NCBI GenBank assembly: GCA_045837725.1 | Contig: JBEWZL010000101.1 | Coordinates: 186,001 to 250,000 of the forward strand | Length of the DNA stretch: 64,000 nucleotides | Direction: 5' to 3' | Origin: Vermamoeba vermiformis | Taxonomy: Eukaryota; Tubulinea; Echinamoebida | Shown here: positions 11,193 through 21,999 of the stretch, piece after piece | Numbering within the stretch: position 1 is the stretch's first letter | How the letters are laid out: every line of letters starts with the position of its first letter | Notes under the pieces: generated by a model | The model's database searches: none | Seen by the model: only the letters and a program-made list of their open reading frames with translations | What the model was told of the DNA's origin: nothing | Made by a program: the position numbers and the translations under genes

Positions 11193-12500
11193 ATGACAGA
11201 TCCCAGCAAACAAAACTTGGTAAAATATTTGTATTTGACCGGGTTAGTGCGTGTATTCATTATTATTATTGCAGATCAATCCATTCGAGACGGCAGACGA
11301 GATGAATCCGTTCTCGCAAGGTATTCAAGAGTACAATCCATTTCAAAATCAACCACAGCAACCTCAAGTCGTACAACCAGTAGTATCATCCTCAACTCCT
11401 CAATTTCAAAGTGCGTATCGCTCGCTGCATAATTATAATTAATTTAGAATATTTTTCGTATTTTTCTATTTTTCGAATTTTATTTCGTATAGATCTCACT
11501 CACACTCTGCTGCCTGCGAGCACCAATACTAACAACCAATAGCTCCTAGCCAGCCCGTCGCATTCAATCCCCCACCTCAACCCGACAACACTTTGACGGA
11601 CGTCGCCCTCGAGCCAGGTACTTGCTAACTGAGCCCTCTAGTCCTCTGACTCGCTACTCACCGCACTATACATATATATATACAGAGATACAACCTGGCT
11701 CGCCTGGTGTGACTCGCTATGTGGTCACTGAAGAGATGGATCAAGAACGACCGCAAACACGCTTCTACCAGCCCGAACACTACCGCCAGTTCTTCAATGT
11801 CGATACGAGCGATGTGTTCTTCAGATTAATACGCGCACTGTTCCCATTCAAGCGCGACTTTATTGACGTCGTGCGCAAGAACCCAGATTTGTAAGCTCGA
11901 GCCGCGTGACAGTCGCGAATGAGTACTAATCTCGGTGCATATACAGCTACGGCCCTCTGTGGATCACAACGAGTCTCATCTTTATGATGGCAGCTGCAGG
12001 CAATCTCGCTTCATCCCTCACATCCAGCAACACGCAATGGTCAGTACACAGCGCTAGTTAATGCAGATACGACGCGTATTGAACTGACAGTACCGACTAG
12101 GCACTACGACTTCAAGATGTTGACTTACGGCAGCATCATACTCTACGGCTACTCGTTCTTGGTGCCGCTGTTGTGGTGGGGTCTGTTGCGCTGGATGGAC
12201 ATTGAGATCACCCTCATGCAGCTGTTGTGCATCTACGGCTACTCGCTCTTCGTCTACTTCCCCATTGCGATACCCTGCATATTGCCCTACGAGTGGCTGC
12301 GCTGGGTGCTCGTGGGCATTGCGTGCATCATCAGCACCGTGTTCTTGGTGCTCAACTTGTGGATCCCCTTGCGCGCACAGCTGGGCAAGGCACTGTTCTG
12401 CTTGTTGGGCATCGTCGCACTGCATGTAGGTCTAGCACTGGTGTTCAGACTCTACTTCTTCGCTTTCGATGATCCCGATCAGGACATTACCACCAACTGA
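11193..12500 (+). CDS. Yip1-domain Golgi membrane protein (YIPF1/YIPF2 type)
   Basis: Cytosolic N-terminus with three NPF motifs (INPFETADEMNPF, then EYNPFQ), known ligands of EH domains. A linker FFNVDTSDVFFRLIRALFPF and DLYGPLWI follow, the typical entry to the Yip1 domain, then five hydrophobic segments ending in FRLYFF. The order DLYGPLWITTSLIF ... YGYSLFVYFP matches YIPF1/2. The role is ER-Golgi vesicle traffic through Rab GTPases (family knowledge). Six exons; the coding first exon is only 27 bp, ending after NL at 11219. An AATAAA lies 13 bp past the stop. Confidence 0.88.
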
Positions 12501-12513
12501 GCTGTTTGTTTGT

Positions 12514-12519
12514 AATAAA
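12514..12519 (+). terminator. Poly(A) signal AATAAA of the YIPF1/2-like gene
   Basis: AATAAA 13 bp after the stop, in a T/G-rich context. Confidence 0.6.
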
Positions 12520-12612
12520 TTCTTGTTTGTTTGTGTAACCACAGACCTCATCTTAATAACACTATGAATGCCTAGAGCACTAGTATTGCAGCAATAATAA
12601 CAAGTCCTCGCC

Positions 12613-13998
12613 ATGACCAACCTTAGCGCTGCAGCGTTCGATCACCTGCGCAGATCACTTGCTGCCGTAAGTCAAATGACGAATATTACAATTAATGGTC
12701 TAATTATTCGCATATTAGGAGGGTAATAAGATAATTCTAAATGAATTTGGTGAAGTACAAGTTACCACAGATGTGTTAGACATTATTCGCAGTTTGAACT
12801 CCAAACACCCCATTGTTAAGCTATTAGAGGAACATATCAAGTATATTTATGTAAGCTACGAATGCTATACTAAGTGCCTAGTGCTGAGTCGCATAAACAG
12901 ACACGGTGCCACATCTCCTCTCCGCTAGCAGTCCTGTTGCTCATCGCACTAGTAGAGCGCTCAACGACCCTCATCGAGCAGTATAAGATCACGCCCTATC
13001 AATTCGAGCAGTATTGGCAGCACCTGCTCGCCAACACACGCCAATACACGAGCAGATGTGCTGTGCAGCCAGACCCCGCACTGCTGCAGCGCTACAGCAC
13101 GCACTGTCTCAGCACGGCACTGTTGCTGTCACGTGACACGATTGGACACCTGTCAAACACTGCCCTCCAGCTCATTGGACAGCACTATCACGTGCTCGAA
13201 GTGACAGGCAGTTGCGTGTCAACCACCGTGCTGCATCACGTGACAGTGCTGAGTGACACGTGTCCAATCACGTGCTCAGACTTGCGTGTCATGTGCATGA
13301 GTGTCACACTCGAGCACGTGATTGCACCGCTGTTTGAGGCCCTGGTAGGCCTCGCGCCAGATCTGCTGTTGTGTCTGGCGATTGACACGGCTGTCAAAGC
13401 TCGACTCGCGCAGTATGGGGTAAGTGAGTGACACTGAGTGACACCTGTCTGACTCTAATAATAGATCACTGCTCTCGTGGTGACAGCGGAACAACTGACT
13501 TATCTCGCACTGAAGAGTGGCGGAACAATTCAAACAACAATCGATCACGTGATTAACCGCGATGAGAATCAGCTCGGGCACGTGACACGCATTGAAGTGG
13601 AGTCAGACGAGTGTTTGCAACAATATTTGATCTCATTCACTGAATTCCCCAACACACCACGCGATCAACTCGTTCATGAACCAATCACAGTGCTGATTCG
13701 TGCACCACATCTGTCACTCGCGCATCAGTGTCGCCGAGCTCTCTTCGATACCGTCGCACAACTGACACGTGTCAAACAGAGCACCGTATTGCTACTCACT
13801 GATGACACGTGTCAATCACTGGCACAGCTCGCCCCAGCAGACAACGAACTCTTGCGCGAGGTGTGGGCACGTGCGTGGCTAGAACTGCCAGTGTCACGTG
13901 ACGCGGTGCTGGACAGTCACGTGCTCAATCACGTGATTGAAGCCTCGCTGCACACCGCTCTCAAAATACTGCGCGTGGATCAAGTGCTGTCAATGTGA
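12613..13998 (+). CDS. Diverged group II chaperonin-like protein, MKKS/BBS6 type
   Basis: Four exons encode about 400 residues. Residues 20-60 (NKIILNEFGEVQVTTDVLDIIR, then KHPIVKLLEEHI) match the CCT/MKKS segment that normally carries GPKG and TNDG; here the ATPase motif is degraded, as in MKKS. LLLIALVERSTTLIEQYKI matches the next helix, and PITVLIRAPHLSLAHQCRRAL the CCT ILLRG strand and helix. It ends near CCT intermediate-domain length, shorter than the ~540-570 of MKKS, with no recognisable DGD-containing C-terminus. It could be a BBSome-assembly chaperonin or a lineage-specific CCT relative. The sequence is dense in CACGTG palindromes. The TGA stop is the first three bases of one. Confidence 0.55.
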
Positions 13999-14068
13999 CA
14001 CGTGTCTTTATTTGGCAGTTAAGTACTAGAGACAGATTGAATGTCAAGCTGCAGTGTGACAGGTGTCA
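13254..14068. repeat. Cluster of TGACACGTGTC palindromes around the end of the chaperonin-like gene
   Basis: Cores GACACGTGTC at 13255, 13764, 13804 and 13997, plus TGACAGGTGTCA at 14057-14068. The 13764 copy reads LTRVK and 13804 reads DDTCQ. The 13996 copy supplies the stop TGA. Many TCACGTGA-type partial copies lie between them. Confidence 0.9.
14007..14012 (-). terminator. Poly(A) signal of the NDP kinase gene
   Basis: AATAAA on the minus strand, 72 bp past the NDPK stop, immediately beside the palindrome containing the stop codon of the convergent gene. Confidence 0.5.
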
Positions 14069-14083
14069 AAGTGAGCTCTGCGC

Positions 14084-15216
14084 TCATTTCTCGTGCACCC
14101 ACTTGTCGCGGTTGCTGTCGTAAGTGGCCGCTTCCTTTTCATTGAACCACAACGCAATCTCCTTCTGGGCCGAGTCAGCGCTGTCACTGCCGTGAATAAC
14201 TGCAAAGATTGGTCAGTCACTGGCAGCACTATATTAGGACACACGTACTGTTTCTGCCAATGTCAACAGCGAGATCACCGCGCACAGAGCCAGACTGAGC
14301 CTCGTCAGGGTTAGTTGCACCGACCAATCGTCTGCCACCAGCAATCACGCCGCGACCCTCCCAGATCATGGCCACCACGGGACCCGAGCTGAAGTAGTTC
14401 ACCAATGAGGGGAAGAAGGGACGCTTGGAGAGATCGCTGTAGTGTTGTTCAGCGAACTGCTTGGTCTGTCACGTGACAGGTGAGTGCGGAATAAATAAAT
14501 GCAATGTTTGACTTGAGTACGTACGGGGGTCAAGATCTTGATGGCCACCAACTTGTAGCCCTTGCGTTCAAAGCGAGCAATCACCTGTCACACGCAACGG
14601 TTATCTCTATTGTACTGCACTAGCATTCAGTACCACTCACCTCACCGACGAGATTGCGCTGTTCAGTGAACACGTTAGTACGCAGCTCAATACACTAGGA
14701 GTCAATCGGAGGACGTACCTGCACGCCATCAGGCTTGATAGCGATGAAAGTACGCTCGTACTTGGTGCCGGGCAAGCCAGTCAAAGGAACCTTATCACCA
14801 GCAGCAGCGGTGAACTTGTTGAGCAAAGGAGAGCTAGATTCAGATTGAGCAAGGGTGCTGCTGAACAAAACACCAGCGCCAATAACACCACCGGCAACGA
14901 GCAACTTGGTACCGTTGCGACGAGCAACTTGAGTGGTAAGGCGGCGAGAAGCAACTAAAAGACGATTTTTTCAGATTGGCCAAGAAAGGAAAACAAAAAT
15001 AAATCTTCAAATTATCTATTGTTGCAACCAAACAAGAATAATAATAGACGCTTGAGGATGTAAATTTTAATGTTAGTACTTACCCTTGAGGCTTCCGGCA
15101 GACTTGGAGCCTAAACAATAAGTCAGCCACAAAACTTGTAGAAGTGTGTAGTCTAAAAAGATATCCGAGTGCTACGTACCAATTTGAAGAGCACGACGGC
15201 AAGCGTTAGCAAACAT
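14084..15216 (-). CDS. Nucleoside diphosphate kinase with mitochondrial/membrane N-terminal extension
   Basis: Transfers the gamma-phosphate between nucleoside triphosphates and diphosphates. The start [13 protein letters not shown] and spliced QVARRN region give a basic presequence, then a hydrophobic stretch [14 protein letters not shown], then the kinase fold beginning [13 protein letters not shown]. Further motifs are [50 protein letters not shown] and [15 protein letters not shown], which contains the catalytic His. Seven or so short exons. The hydrophobic segment suggests inner-membrane anchoring, as in NME4-like forms (inference). Tail-to-tail with the chaperonin-like gene, 85 bp apart. 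Confidence 0.92.
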
Positions 15217-15427
15217 GATGATGTGTAGTTGATGAAGTACGGTGAGTGAAAGACTGGCCAAAAATCAAAAATTTTTCACGCCACAAAGTGCCGCACACTG
15301 TGATTGGTCCAAATCACTCCATGGACTGTGCTGCGCGATGAGATGTGGGCGAATAGTGCCAGAGGAGCGTTACACTAAGAGTCATTACAATAACAAAGGG
15401 TTTACTGAGTGCGAGTACAAGGCAGCG

Positions 15428-16012
15428 TTATTCAGCCCCCAGAGGGTTGCGCAGGACCAATATGACAGAATCGCCGCGCAAAAACATCTTTGAAATGAAT
15501 CGCTCGCGCGTCACTGGCTTCACTTTGCCCTTGCTGCCCTTGGGTATCTCGGTCCAGATCTCACGCACATTCTCCAACACCATGTTGCAGTGACGATCAA
15601 AGGCCTTAATACGCGCCAACAGCTTCTTGTTGTTGCGCACATTGATGAGCACTTGTGTTTGATTTTTAACGCTTTGAGTGAGCAGTGCTAAGGGTCCATT
15701 CTCGAACTGATCTTGTTCTTCTTTCAGCTGATGTGAATGCATTATTAATACGCGTATTATTTATATTTATCATGGATATATTCGGCAATAGCGCTATTTA
15801 CTAATCGAAAAATAAAGAAAAAAATTAATAATAAATTATTATTTCAATTATTATCTGCAGGTCTATAACGCTGTTATAAATATGCTACATACCCTCTCTT
15901 CTTGAGTTTTTTCTGCTTCAGGTTTTTCTGGTCTACCGCGTCTATAATAAGGTTTAAAGCGATCAACACTTCTGCTCGGATTCGAAGAGTTAGCTTGAAC
16001 GTACCTGGACAT
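15428..16012 (-). CDS. SNRPD2: Core spliceosomal protein SmD2
   Basis: Two exons (16012-15893, 15727-15428) encode 139 residues. The Sm fold is nearly identical to animal SmD2: [20 protein letters not shown] (Sm1), [16 protein letters not shown], then [19 protein letters not shown] (Sm2). The N-terminus, with a basic YYRRGRP stretch, is about 20 residues longer than in human. The other upstream ATG at 16123 is less likely; similarity supports 16012. Confidence 0.94.
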
Positions 16013-16218
16013 GTTGCTTTTACAAAAAAATAATGAGAAATTGAGCACAGTCGTGCAAAGAAGTGTGAATGTATTGCACGGCGTTCTTTCTCCTAGAAAC
16101 GGTGCGCCAATTAAGCCGCGCAATTGGTTAAGTCACGCCACTCAGTCACGCACTAGCTGACGCGCAGAGGCACACATAACACAAAGGCGATCAATATAGG
16201 TCAATGGAATAATAGTTA
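16013..16218. promoter_or_regulatory. Divergent spacer between SNRPD2 and SPT7
   Basis: 206 bp between head-to-head starts. Contains several GCGC-rich words and CCAAT on the minus strand; no clear TATA. Confidence 0.4.
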
Positions 16219-19200
16219 ATGGCTTCAGAAACTAATCAAGTGCGCGATGCTAGCGCGAGTCAAATCTCGGTAGATGCTGAGGATCAGTTCATGTACGGCA
16301 TCGCTCAAGAATTAAATAAAAAAGGAATATGGAACAGACAACTCCCACGACACGAATATATGATAGTAGAGGCAGCTCTAAAATCAGTGCAAGCGTGGAA
16401 AGAATTTTTCGAAATTACTCTTGACTTGGAGTCGAAAAATAAGAACAACAACTCCACCTCTGCTAAAGCTGCGAGCAAAAGTGCTAGTTCTAAGAAGAAA
16501 CGGCCCAAGAAAAGCAGCACTTCAAGCAGTAAGAAACGCACCAACAACAAGAAAGGTCAAAAGAAAGACGACGAGACAGAGCTCGACAACGAGAAGAGCA
16601 ACGACGCACCTGTGACTGACGAGCGGACAGACAAGACTGAGGATGATGATGCTGGCCGTTACGTGGAAATATTGAAATTTCGAGTGCGATCGATTGTGTT
16701 TGATTACATAGCTTCCAAGCATCTCTTTGACTCTCAGAGTACAGGTAATGACACACATATACGGAGTGCGCGAGCTGATTGTTGCGCCTAGCAGAGGACC
16801 ACAATCCCGCTGAAGACATCTTCGTGACGTACGACGAGCTGCTCGATGATGACGACCACGTAAGTCCAGTGCGTGCTCATGACGCGTGACTGACCACCCC
16901 TAGCTGCTGCAAGAGGAGGACGAGGACGATGAGGATGCAGAGCCCGTGCCTGCCTTTAAGATCGAGATTGCTGGCAACAAAGTGCCGCAAGAGAAGAAGA
17001 ACGTGAATGCGAACAGAGAGCTGCGCAGTCTGATGCCCGATGTGAAGCAGAGCACCACCAAGAAGTGGGTACGTCACTGGCTGTGCATCTGTTGATAGAC
17101 ACGCGCTGGTACTGACACGCGACAGGAACTCACCTCGTCTGAAGAGCTCAAAGATCTCTACGCGGGCATGGAGCGCGTGCTGCACGAGCTCAAGAACTAC
17201 AAGGTACTGCCTCGCAAACACTGTCGGTGTGCAGTAGCTGATCGGTCCTGTTGTTAGGAACACTCGTATCCGTTCTTGAAGAAAGTGTCCAAGTCCGAGG
17301 CCCCTGACTACCACGAGGTCATCAGCAATCCCATGGACCTCGCGACCATGACCAAGAACTTGCACAACTTGCAGTACGTACTCGCTGTGTGGTATGTTGT
17401 GTTCGCTCACCTCTTTGCAGCTATTGGAGCAAGGCTGAGTTTCAGAGTGACTTGGATCTCATGTACGCCAACTGTCGCAAATACAACACTGAGCCGGTAA
17501 GCAGCATCTGCACCATATGCAGCGCCATAACATTGCACTAGGAGGGCAAGATGTACTTGGAGCACGCTGATGCCATGGAAAAGCGCACCACAGAGCTTAT
17601 GAAGACCGTGAAGGACTACGATGTGAGTGCCGACAAAGAGCGCTTGTTGGAAGAGGTGAAGAAGCGCGAGGGACAGCGTGAAGAGCGCAAGAGTGACGAT
17701 GTGCCCAACAAACGCCGCACCGAAGTGAAGCAACGCATTCAATTCTACCACGAACACCCGTACGTCACGCACAAGAGGTCGCAGAAGAGTGCTCAAGTAC
17801 GTGCACTGTGCCTAGCGAGATCTCGTGTGCTGATTTGTTGTTGCAGGACCCAGTCACGGAGTTGCCGAGTGCAGCACAGCTCGCAGAAGTGCAGCACAAG
17901 GACTACATTGAGCTGCTGTTGAGCGGTGTTGATGCCCTCGAACTCACCGCGCCGTAAGTGCACTGTATGTGTGTATTCTGACGCGCTAACGTGTCCTCGT
18001 ATTAGCGCTGAAGAGGACGCAGATCTCTCCAAAATGTTACAACGCATCACCGCACAACATCAACAGCTATTCAACCGAGCAGATCCAGCCATCAGACCGG
18101 GCAAATTAGATCCGGTGGTGAATGAACAGGGCACGGAACTCGAACACGTCTCGGTGGCACTGAATGAAGAATTGAGCAAGCAGATCGTGAAGCAGTCCAT
18201 TGCAGTGATATTGAATCAAAACAACATTGGAGGTACGGCACTCGCCTCATATATACACAATTCTCTTGCTCGATACTGACACGCGCAGGCTGCGAGCACC
18301 AAGCACTCGATGTGTTGACTGACGTGCTCGAAGACTTCATGCTGCACATTGGACGAGTCGCGCGCTCGTATCTCGACTTGCCAGGCAGTGAAATGAGCAG
18401 TCTAGACGCGAGTGTGAAGGCAGTGAGTGATCTGGCTGGCGAGTGCACTGACGGCATCAGAGAGTGGCTGTTGGAGAAGAAGCGCGACGAATCTCGAGCA
18501 CTGCGCGAGGCACTGATTGAAGAGGGCAGTCGTCAGGCCCTGCACCGCGAGATGACACCGTTCATTGCCTTCACGCGCAAGTCCAAGCCCGCACCGCAAC
18601 TGTCCAATCACCACATTGGCTTCTATCAACATCAACAACAAGCACAACAGGCCTTGCAACAACAGCAACAACAAGCGCAGAATCAGCTGCAACAATTGCA
18701 ACAACAACAGGCACAGATGCAACAGACGCAAGGACTCACGCAACATCAACTGCTGCAGCTGCAGATGCAACAACGAACCCGCATGCAACAGCCACAAATG
18801 CACCCGCAAATGCAAGGTGCGCAAGTCAAGAAAGAAGGCATGCCACCGCAAGGAGCACCACAACGCTTCCCACCCACCGGACCTCCTGACATGACCAATC
18901 CCCATGCTCCACGCATCAACAGTTTCCCGCCTAATTTGCCGCACAATCCTGCAGGCACCCCTGGCGCTGACAATGCACTACGTCGCAGTGCTAAGCGACG
19001 CAAAGGTGAGGGAGGAGAGCCGATACCAGTGGGTCCTACCATCCCCAGTCCCGAGACAGATGCACGACGAGTGCGCCCTACACGCGGTCGTCGCTCCTAC
19101 CCCGAAGAGGACTACTTGGATGACTCGCAGCTGCGGCACTTGGATGAGATGGACAAGCCAGGACACGGTGCACCTGAGATGCCAGCGCATCACATCCCTG

Positions 19201-19508
19201 CCTCCTATCCTCCCCACGCAGCAGCCCCTGAGATGATGCAGCCGATGAATGCAATGACTTATCAGCCCCCGCCTGGTGCGCAAGTGCCTGTTGGACGAGG
19301 ACGAGGAGCACCGCCCATGAATAGACCAGTGCCCATCACCAATCCACCACCAATGCCGCCACAACCTGTAGCTATGCCGCCTCAACCTATGCCCGAAGAA
19401 GACCCTAATGCCAAGGTAAGTTTGTTAACCCTTGCTTGCATGCTTGTTCTAACTCTGCGAATCTAAAAGCGAGGCAAGAGGACACCGCGAGGACGAGGGA
19501 AGAAGTAA
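16219..19508 (+). CDS. SPT7: SPT7-like SAGA subunit with bromodomain and histone fold
   Basis: Scaffold subunit of the SAGA coactivator. About nine exons. The N-terminal third is Lys/Ser-rich and acidic. The bromodomain includes [32 protein letters not shown] and CRKYN, whose KVSKxEAPDYxxxI pattern is the Spt7 type. A histone fold follows: [16 protein letters not shown], then [17 protein letters not shown], as in SUPT7L/Spt7. The C-terminal ~300 residues are Gln-rich (codons around 18620-18800), then Pro/Met-rich, ending in [12 protein letters not shown] from a separate small exon at 19470-19508. Animal SUPT7L lacks the bromodomain, so this is the fungal-like ancestral form. ENY2 of the same complex sits at 3.6-4.2 kb. 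Confidence 0.88.
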
Positions 19509-19903
19509 ATTAACTTACAGATGTTTTATTTTTGATGTATGTAAAGTAAACTCGTTGCGAACTGTAGCCAGCTCGGCGGTCTTTGGGGATGGTACACGGC
19601 AAAGTGAACGAAACACCATTTCAGCTGCTTTCCCGAAACATACGGAATTACCGATTGTTAACAACAAGACTAACAAGGTGTTTTAGTTGAGTTGGGTTAG
19701 GAGGTGATCTAAAAATGTAACGCGTTGACCAATCGCGTACCGTCACCGGAAATTTCTTGCTTTTTGTTCAGCGAAGCGAGATTTTGCGAACAACAATCAA
19801 TTAGTTCCAGCGAAAACAGGTTAGTTACCACAAATTATTTATTGGTTCTTTTGAGCGTTTGTTTAATCAAGAGTAATTTAGAAACAACACAAACACATTT
19901 AAA
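19509..19903. other. Intergenic region and Rac 5' UTR/promoter
   Basis: 395 bp with no coding exon. CCAAT at 19739-19743 and a possible 5'-UTR intron donor (CAG/GTTAGT near 19819). Nothing else supportable. Confidence 0.5.
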
Positions 19904-20939
19904 ATGGCTATGCAAAGTGTTAAGTTGGTGGTTGTCGGCGATGGTGCCGTTGGTAAAACCTGCTTGCTCATTGCTTACACTAGCAACTCATTCCCCAAGG
20001 AATACGTCCCTACTGTAAGTATTGGGTTGGTTATAATTAATATTTACAAGCAAATACCCAATTTTTTGAATTCGAATTCAAATCTAATTCCATTTCTTTA
20101 CCGACTGCAGGTCTTTGATAACTATTCTGCCAACGTACGTGTTGCCGATAAGACAGTTTCTCTCTCACTTTGGGATACTGCCGGTGAGTTATTTTATATT
20201 CAAATTGTAACGATCAAATTTCAAATCTTTTTCTTTTGCTCGAATTTAACTAATAATACTTTGCAATTATAGGCCAAGAAGATTATGACCGTCTTCGACC
20301 TCTCTCTTACCCTCAAACTGATGTATTTTTAATTTGTTTCTCTGTCATCAGCCCTACATCTTTCTCCAACGTTAGAACTAAAGTAAGTTGTTTTCAATTT
20401 GACAAGGAGAATATATATTGATTTTATTCCTTAAATAGTGGTGGCCCGAGGTTACTCATCACTGGTAAGTTGCTCAATTAAATTGAATCAAAACAAAAGG
20501 AGTATCCGCGACGAATTGAAACAGTCTGCCGATAACCAATAGCGATACATGCTATTTATTACTGTTTAATACAACCGATTCCGTGAGGCACAGTAGTGCC
20601 GAAAATTGTATTCAGCTAAGCAGCATCTAGAAGCTAACACTTTGCTTTCATTACAGCCCCACTGCTAAGATCATCTTGGTCGGTACTAAACTCGACTTGC
20701 GTGAGGACCCCGAGAAGTTGGAGAGCTTGAAGGAGAAGGGTTTGTCTCCCATTTCCACCCAACAAGGTGAAGACTGTGCTCGTGAGATCAAGGCCGTCAA
20801 GTACATGGAATGCAGTGCCCTGACACAAAAGGGTTTGAAAGAAGTGTTCGACGAGGCTATCAAGGCCGTCATCATTCCCAAGCCTAAGGCTGCTACCACC
20901 GAGAAGGCCCGTCGAGGACGTGGTTGCTTGGTCATGTAA
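19904..20939 (+). CDS. RAC: Rac-family small GTPase
   Basis: Switch controlling actin assembly at the plasma membrane. Five exons: 19904-20014, 20111-20183, 20273-20382, 20439-20464 (26-bp microexon) and 20657-20939. G1 GDGAVGKT, switch I EYVPTVFDNY, G3 [15 protein letters not shown]4 GTKLDL and G5 ECSALTQKG are all present. The Rac/Rho insert helix is [15 protein letters not shown]. Polybasic ARRGRG precedes the prenylation box CLVM. The microexon encodes WWPEVTHHC, which most gene finders would drop. Rac rather than Cdc42 or Rho because of VFDNYSANV and the insert sequence. Confidence 0.95.
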
Positions 20940-21229
20940 TAATATTATCCCTTTCTTACTAGAGCTTGTATAATTGAGTGGCTTTAGTCGAATTAATATA
21001 TTTGTCATTATAACTCTTATTTATAAATACCTTGTTTTTTGTTTTGTAAACTAACCATCAGATCTGTTTTCTGAGGTGTACCTTTGTAATTAAACCACCG
21101 ATAATACCTCAAAATATAACGTGCAATGTCAAATTCTATTCGAGTGCTGTTGTGCTTGTGATTTGTAGGGTGGCAAGTTCTTGTTGGTTGTATTGGCCGA
21201 TATTTATTTATTATTTTAAATTGACAACA

Positions 21230-21870
21230 ATGCTACGTCGTGTCACAACTTTGTTAAGACCTGTTGCTACTAAGCGAACAACTAAAACTGCTAGCTTGTT
21301 CAGTGTCAGATCGAGCCGAACAAAAACGGCATCGAATCTCATTCAGACAAGAACCCTTCTCGGATTATTTAATAAGAAAAAACCTGTCGAGGTATACATT
21401 GTTAACTAGAATTTATGATGTTTTCTTGGACGGTTGTAATACTGAAATAATAATTATTTTATTATTTGAATTATTTGCCCTTCTTATTTGGCCTTACGTA
21501 ATTATACCGTAATAATATGGTATGCAGTATTTTAATATTTAATTAAAAAGCACGAGGAGCCTGGCCAAAAGACAGCCATGGAACTGATCGCCGAAGTACC
21601 TCCCATTGAAGTTGATGGTCGCGTTGCTGCTTGCGACGGAGGTGAGTATAGAAATATCATATATGCATTGAAGTGCTTAATATGCGGTGTACAGGTGGTG
21701 GACCATTGGGTCACCCGCGAGTGTTTATCAATTTAGATCCGACTACCCCCGAACAAGCAGTGCCCTGTGGCTACTGTGGCTTGCGATTCATTCAAAAAGG
21801 TTACTATCGCGGCTTAAAGGCGAAGAAGGACGAAGTATTCACACGCAAGACTGATCAAGAGGAGTTGTAG
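21230..21870 (+). CDS. NDUFS6: Complex I 13-kDa zinc subunit NDUFS6
   Basis: Accessory zinc-binding subunit of mitochondrial NADH dehydrogenase. Three exons. The presequence is Arg/Thr-rich (MLRRVTTLLRPVATKRTTK). The conserved core is AMELIAEVPPIEVDGRVAAC, then DGGGGPLGHPRVFINLD and PCGYCGLRF, giving the zinc ligands C...H...C-x2-C. The tail after CGLRF is about 25 residues longer than in human. The exon junction is at 21550/21551, where acceptor AAAAAG precedes CACGAGGAG. Confidence 0.92.
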
Positions 21871-21999
21871 AATGTGTAACTAATTAGTGCTATGTAAAGA
21901 ACCGGTATGCTCAACCCTGCATTGTATTGCGCGATAGACATCGAGGAGTGAGAACATTAGAGGAGTATTTACAATCGATTGAACACTGTACACGGAGCA

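Noticed and set aside
13139-14068. Palindromes as a G-box promoter array for stress control
   Set aside because: Most copies lie in exons or late introns, not upstream of starts, so a classic promoter role does not fit.
15863-16123. Longer SNRPD2 start at 16123
   Set aside because: It adds a hydrophobic, Cys-rich N-terminus unlike SmD2. The ATG at 16012 fits the family.
18402-18944. Leu-rich minus-strand ORF opposite the SPT7 Gln tail
   Set aside because: Antisense of CAA/CAG repeats gives Leu/Cys runs. The plus strand continues a conserved gene.
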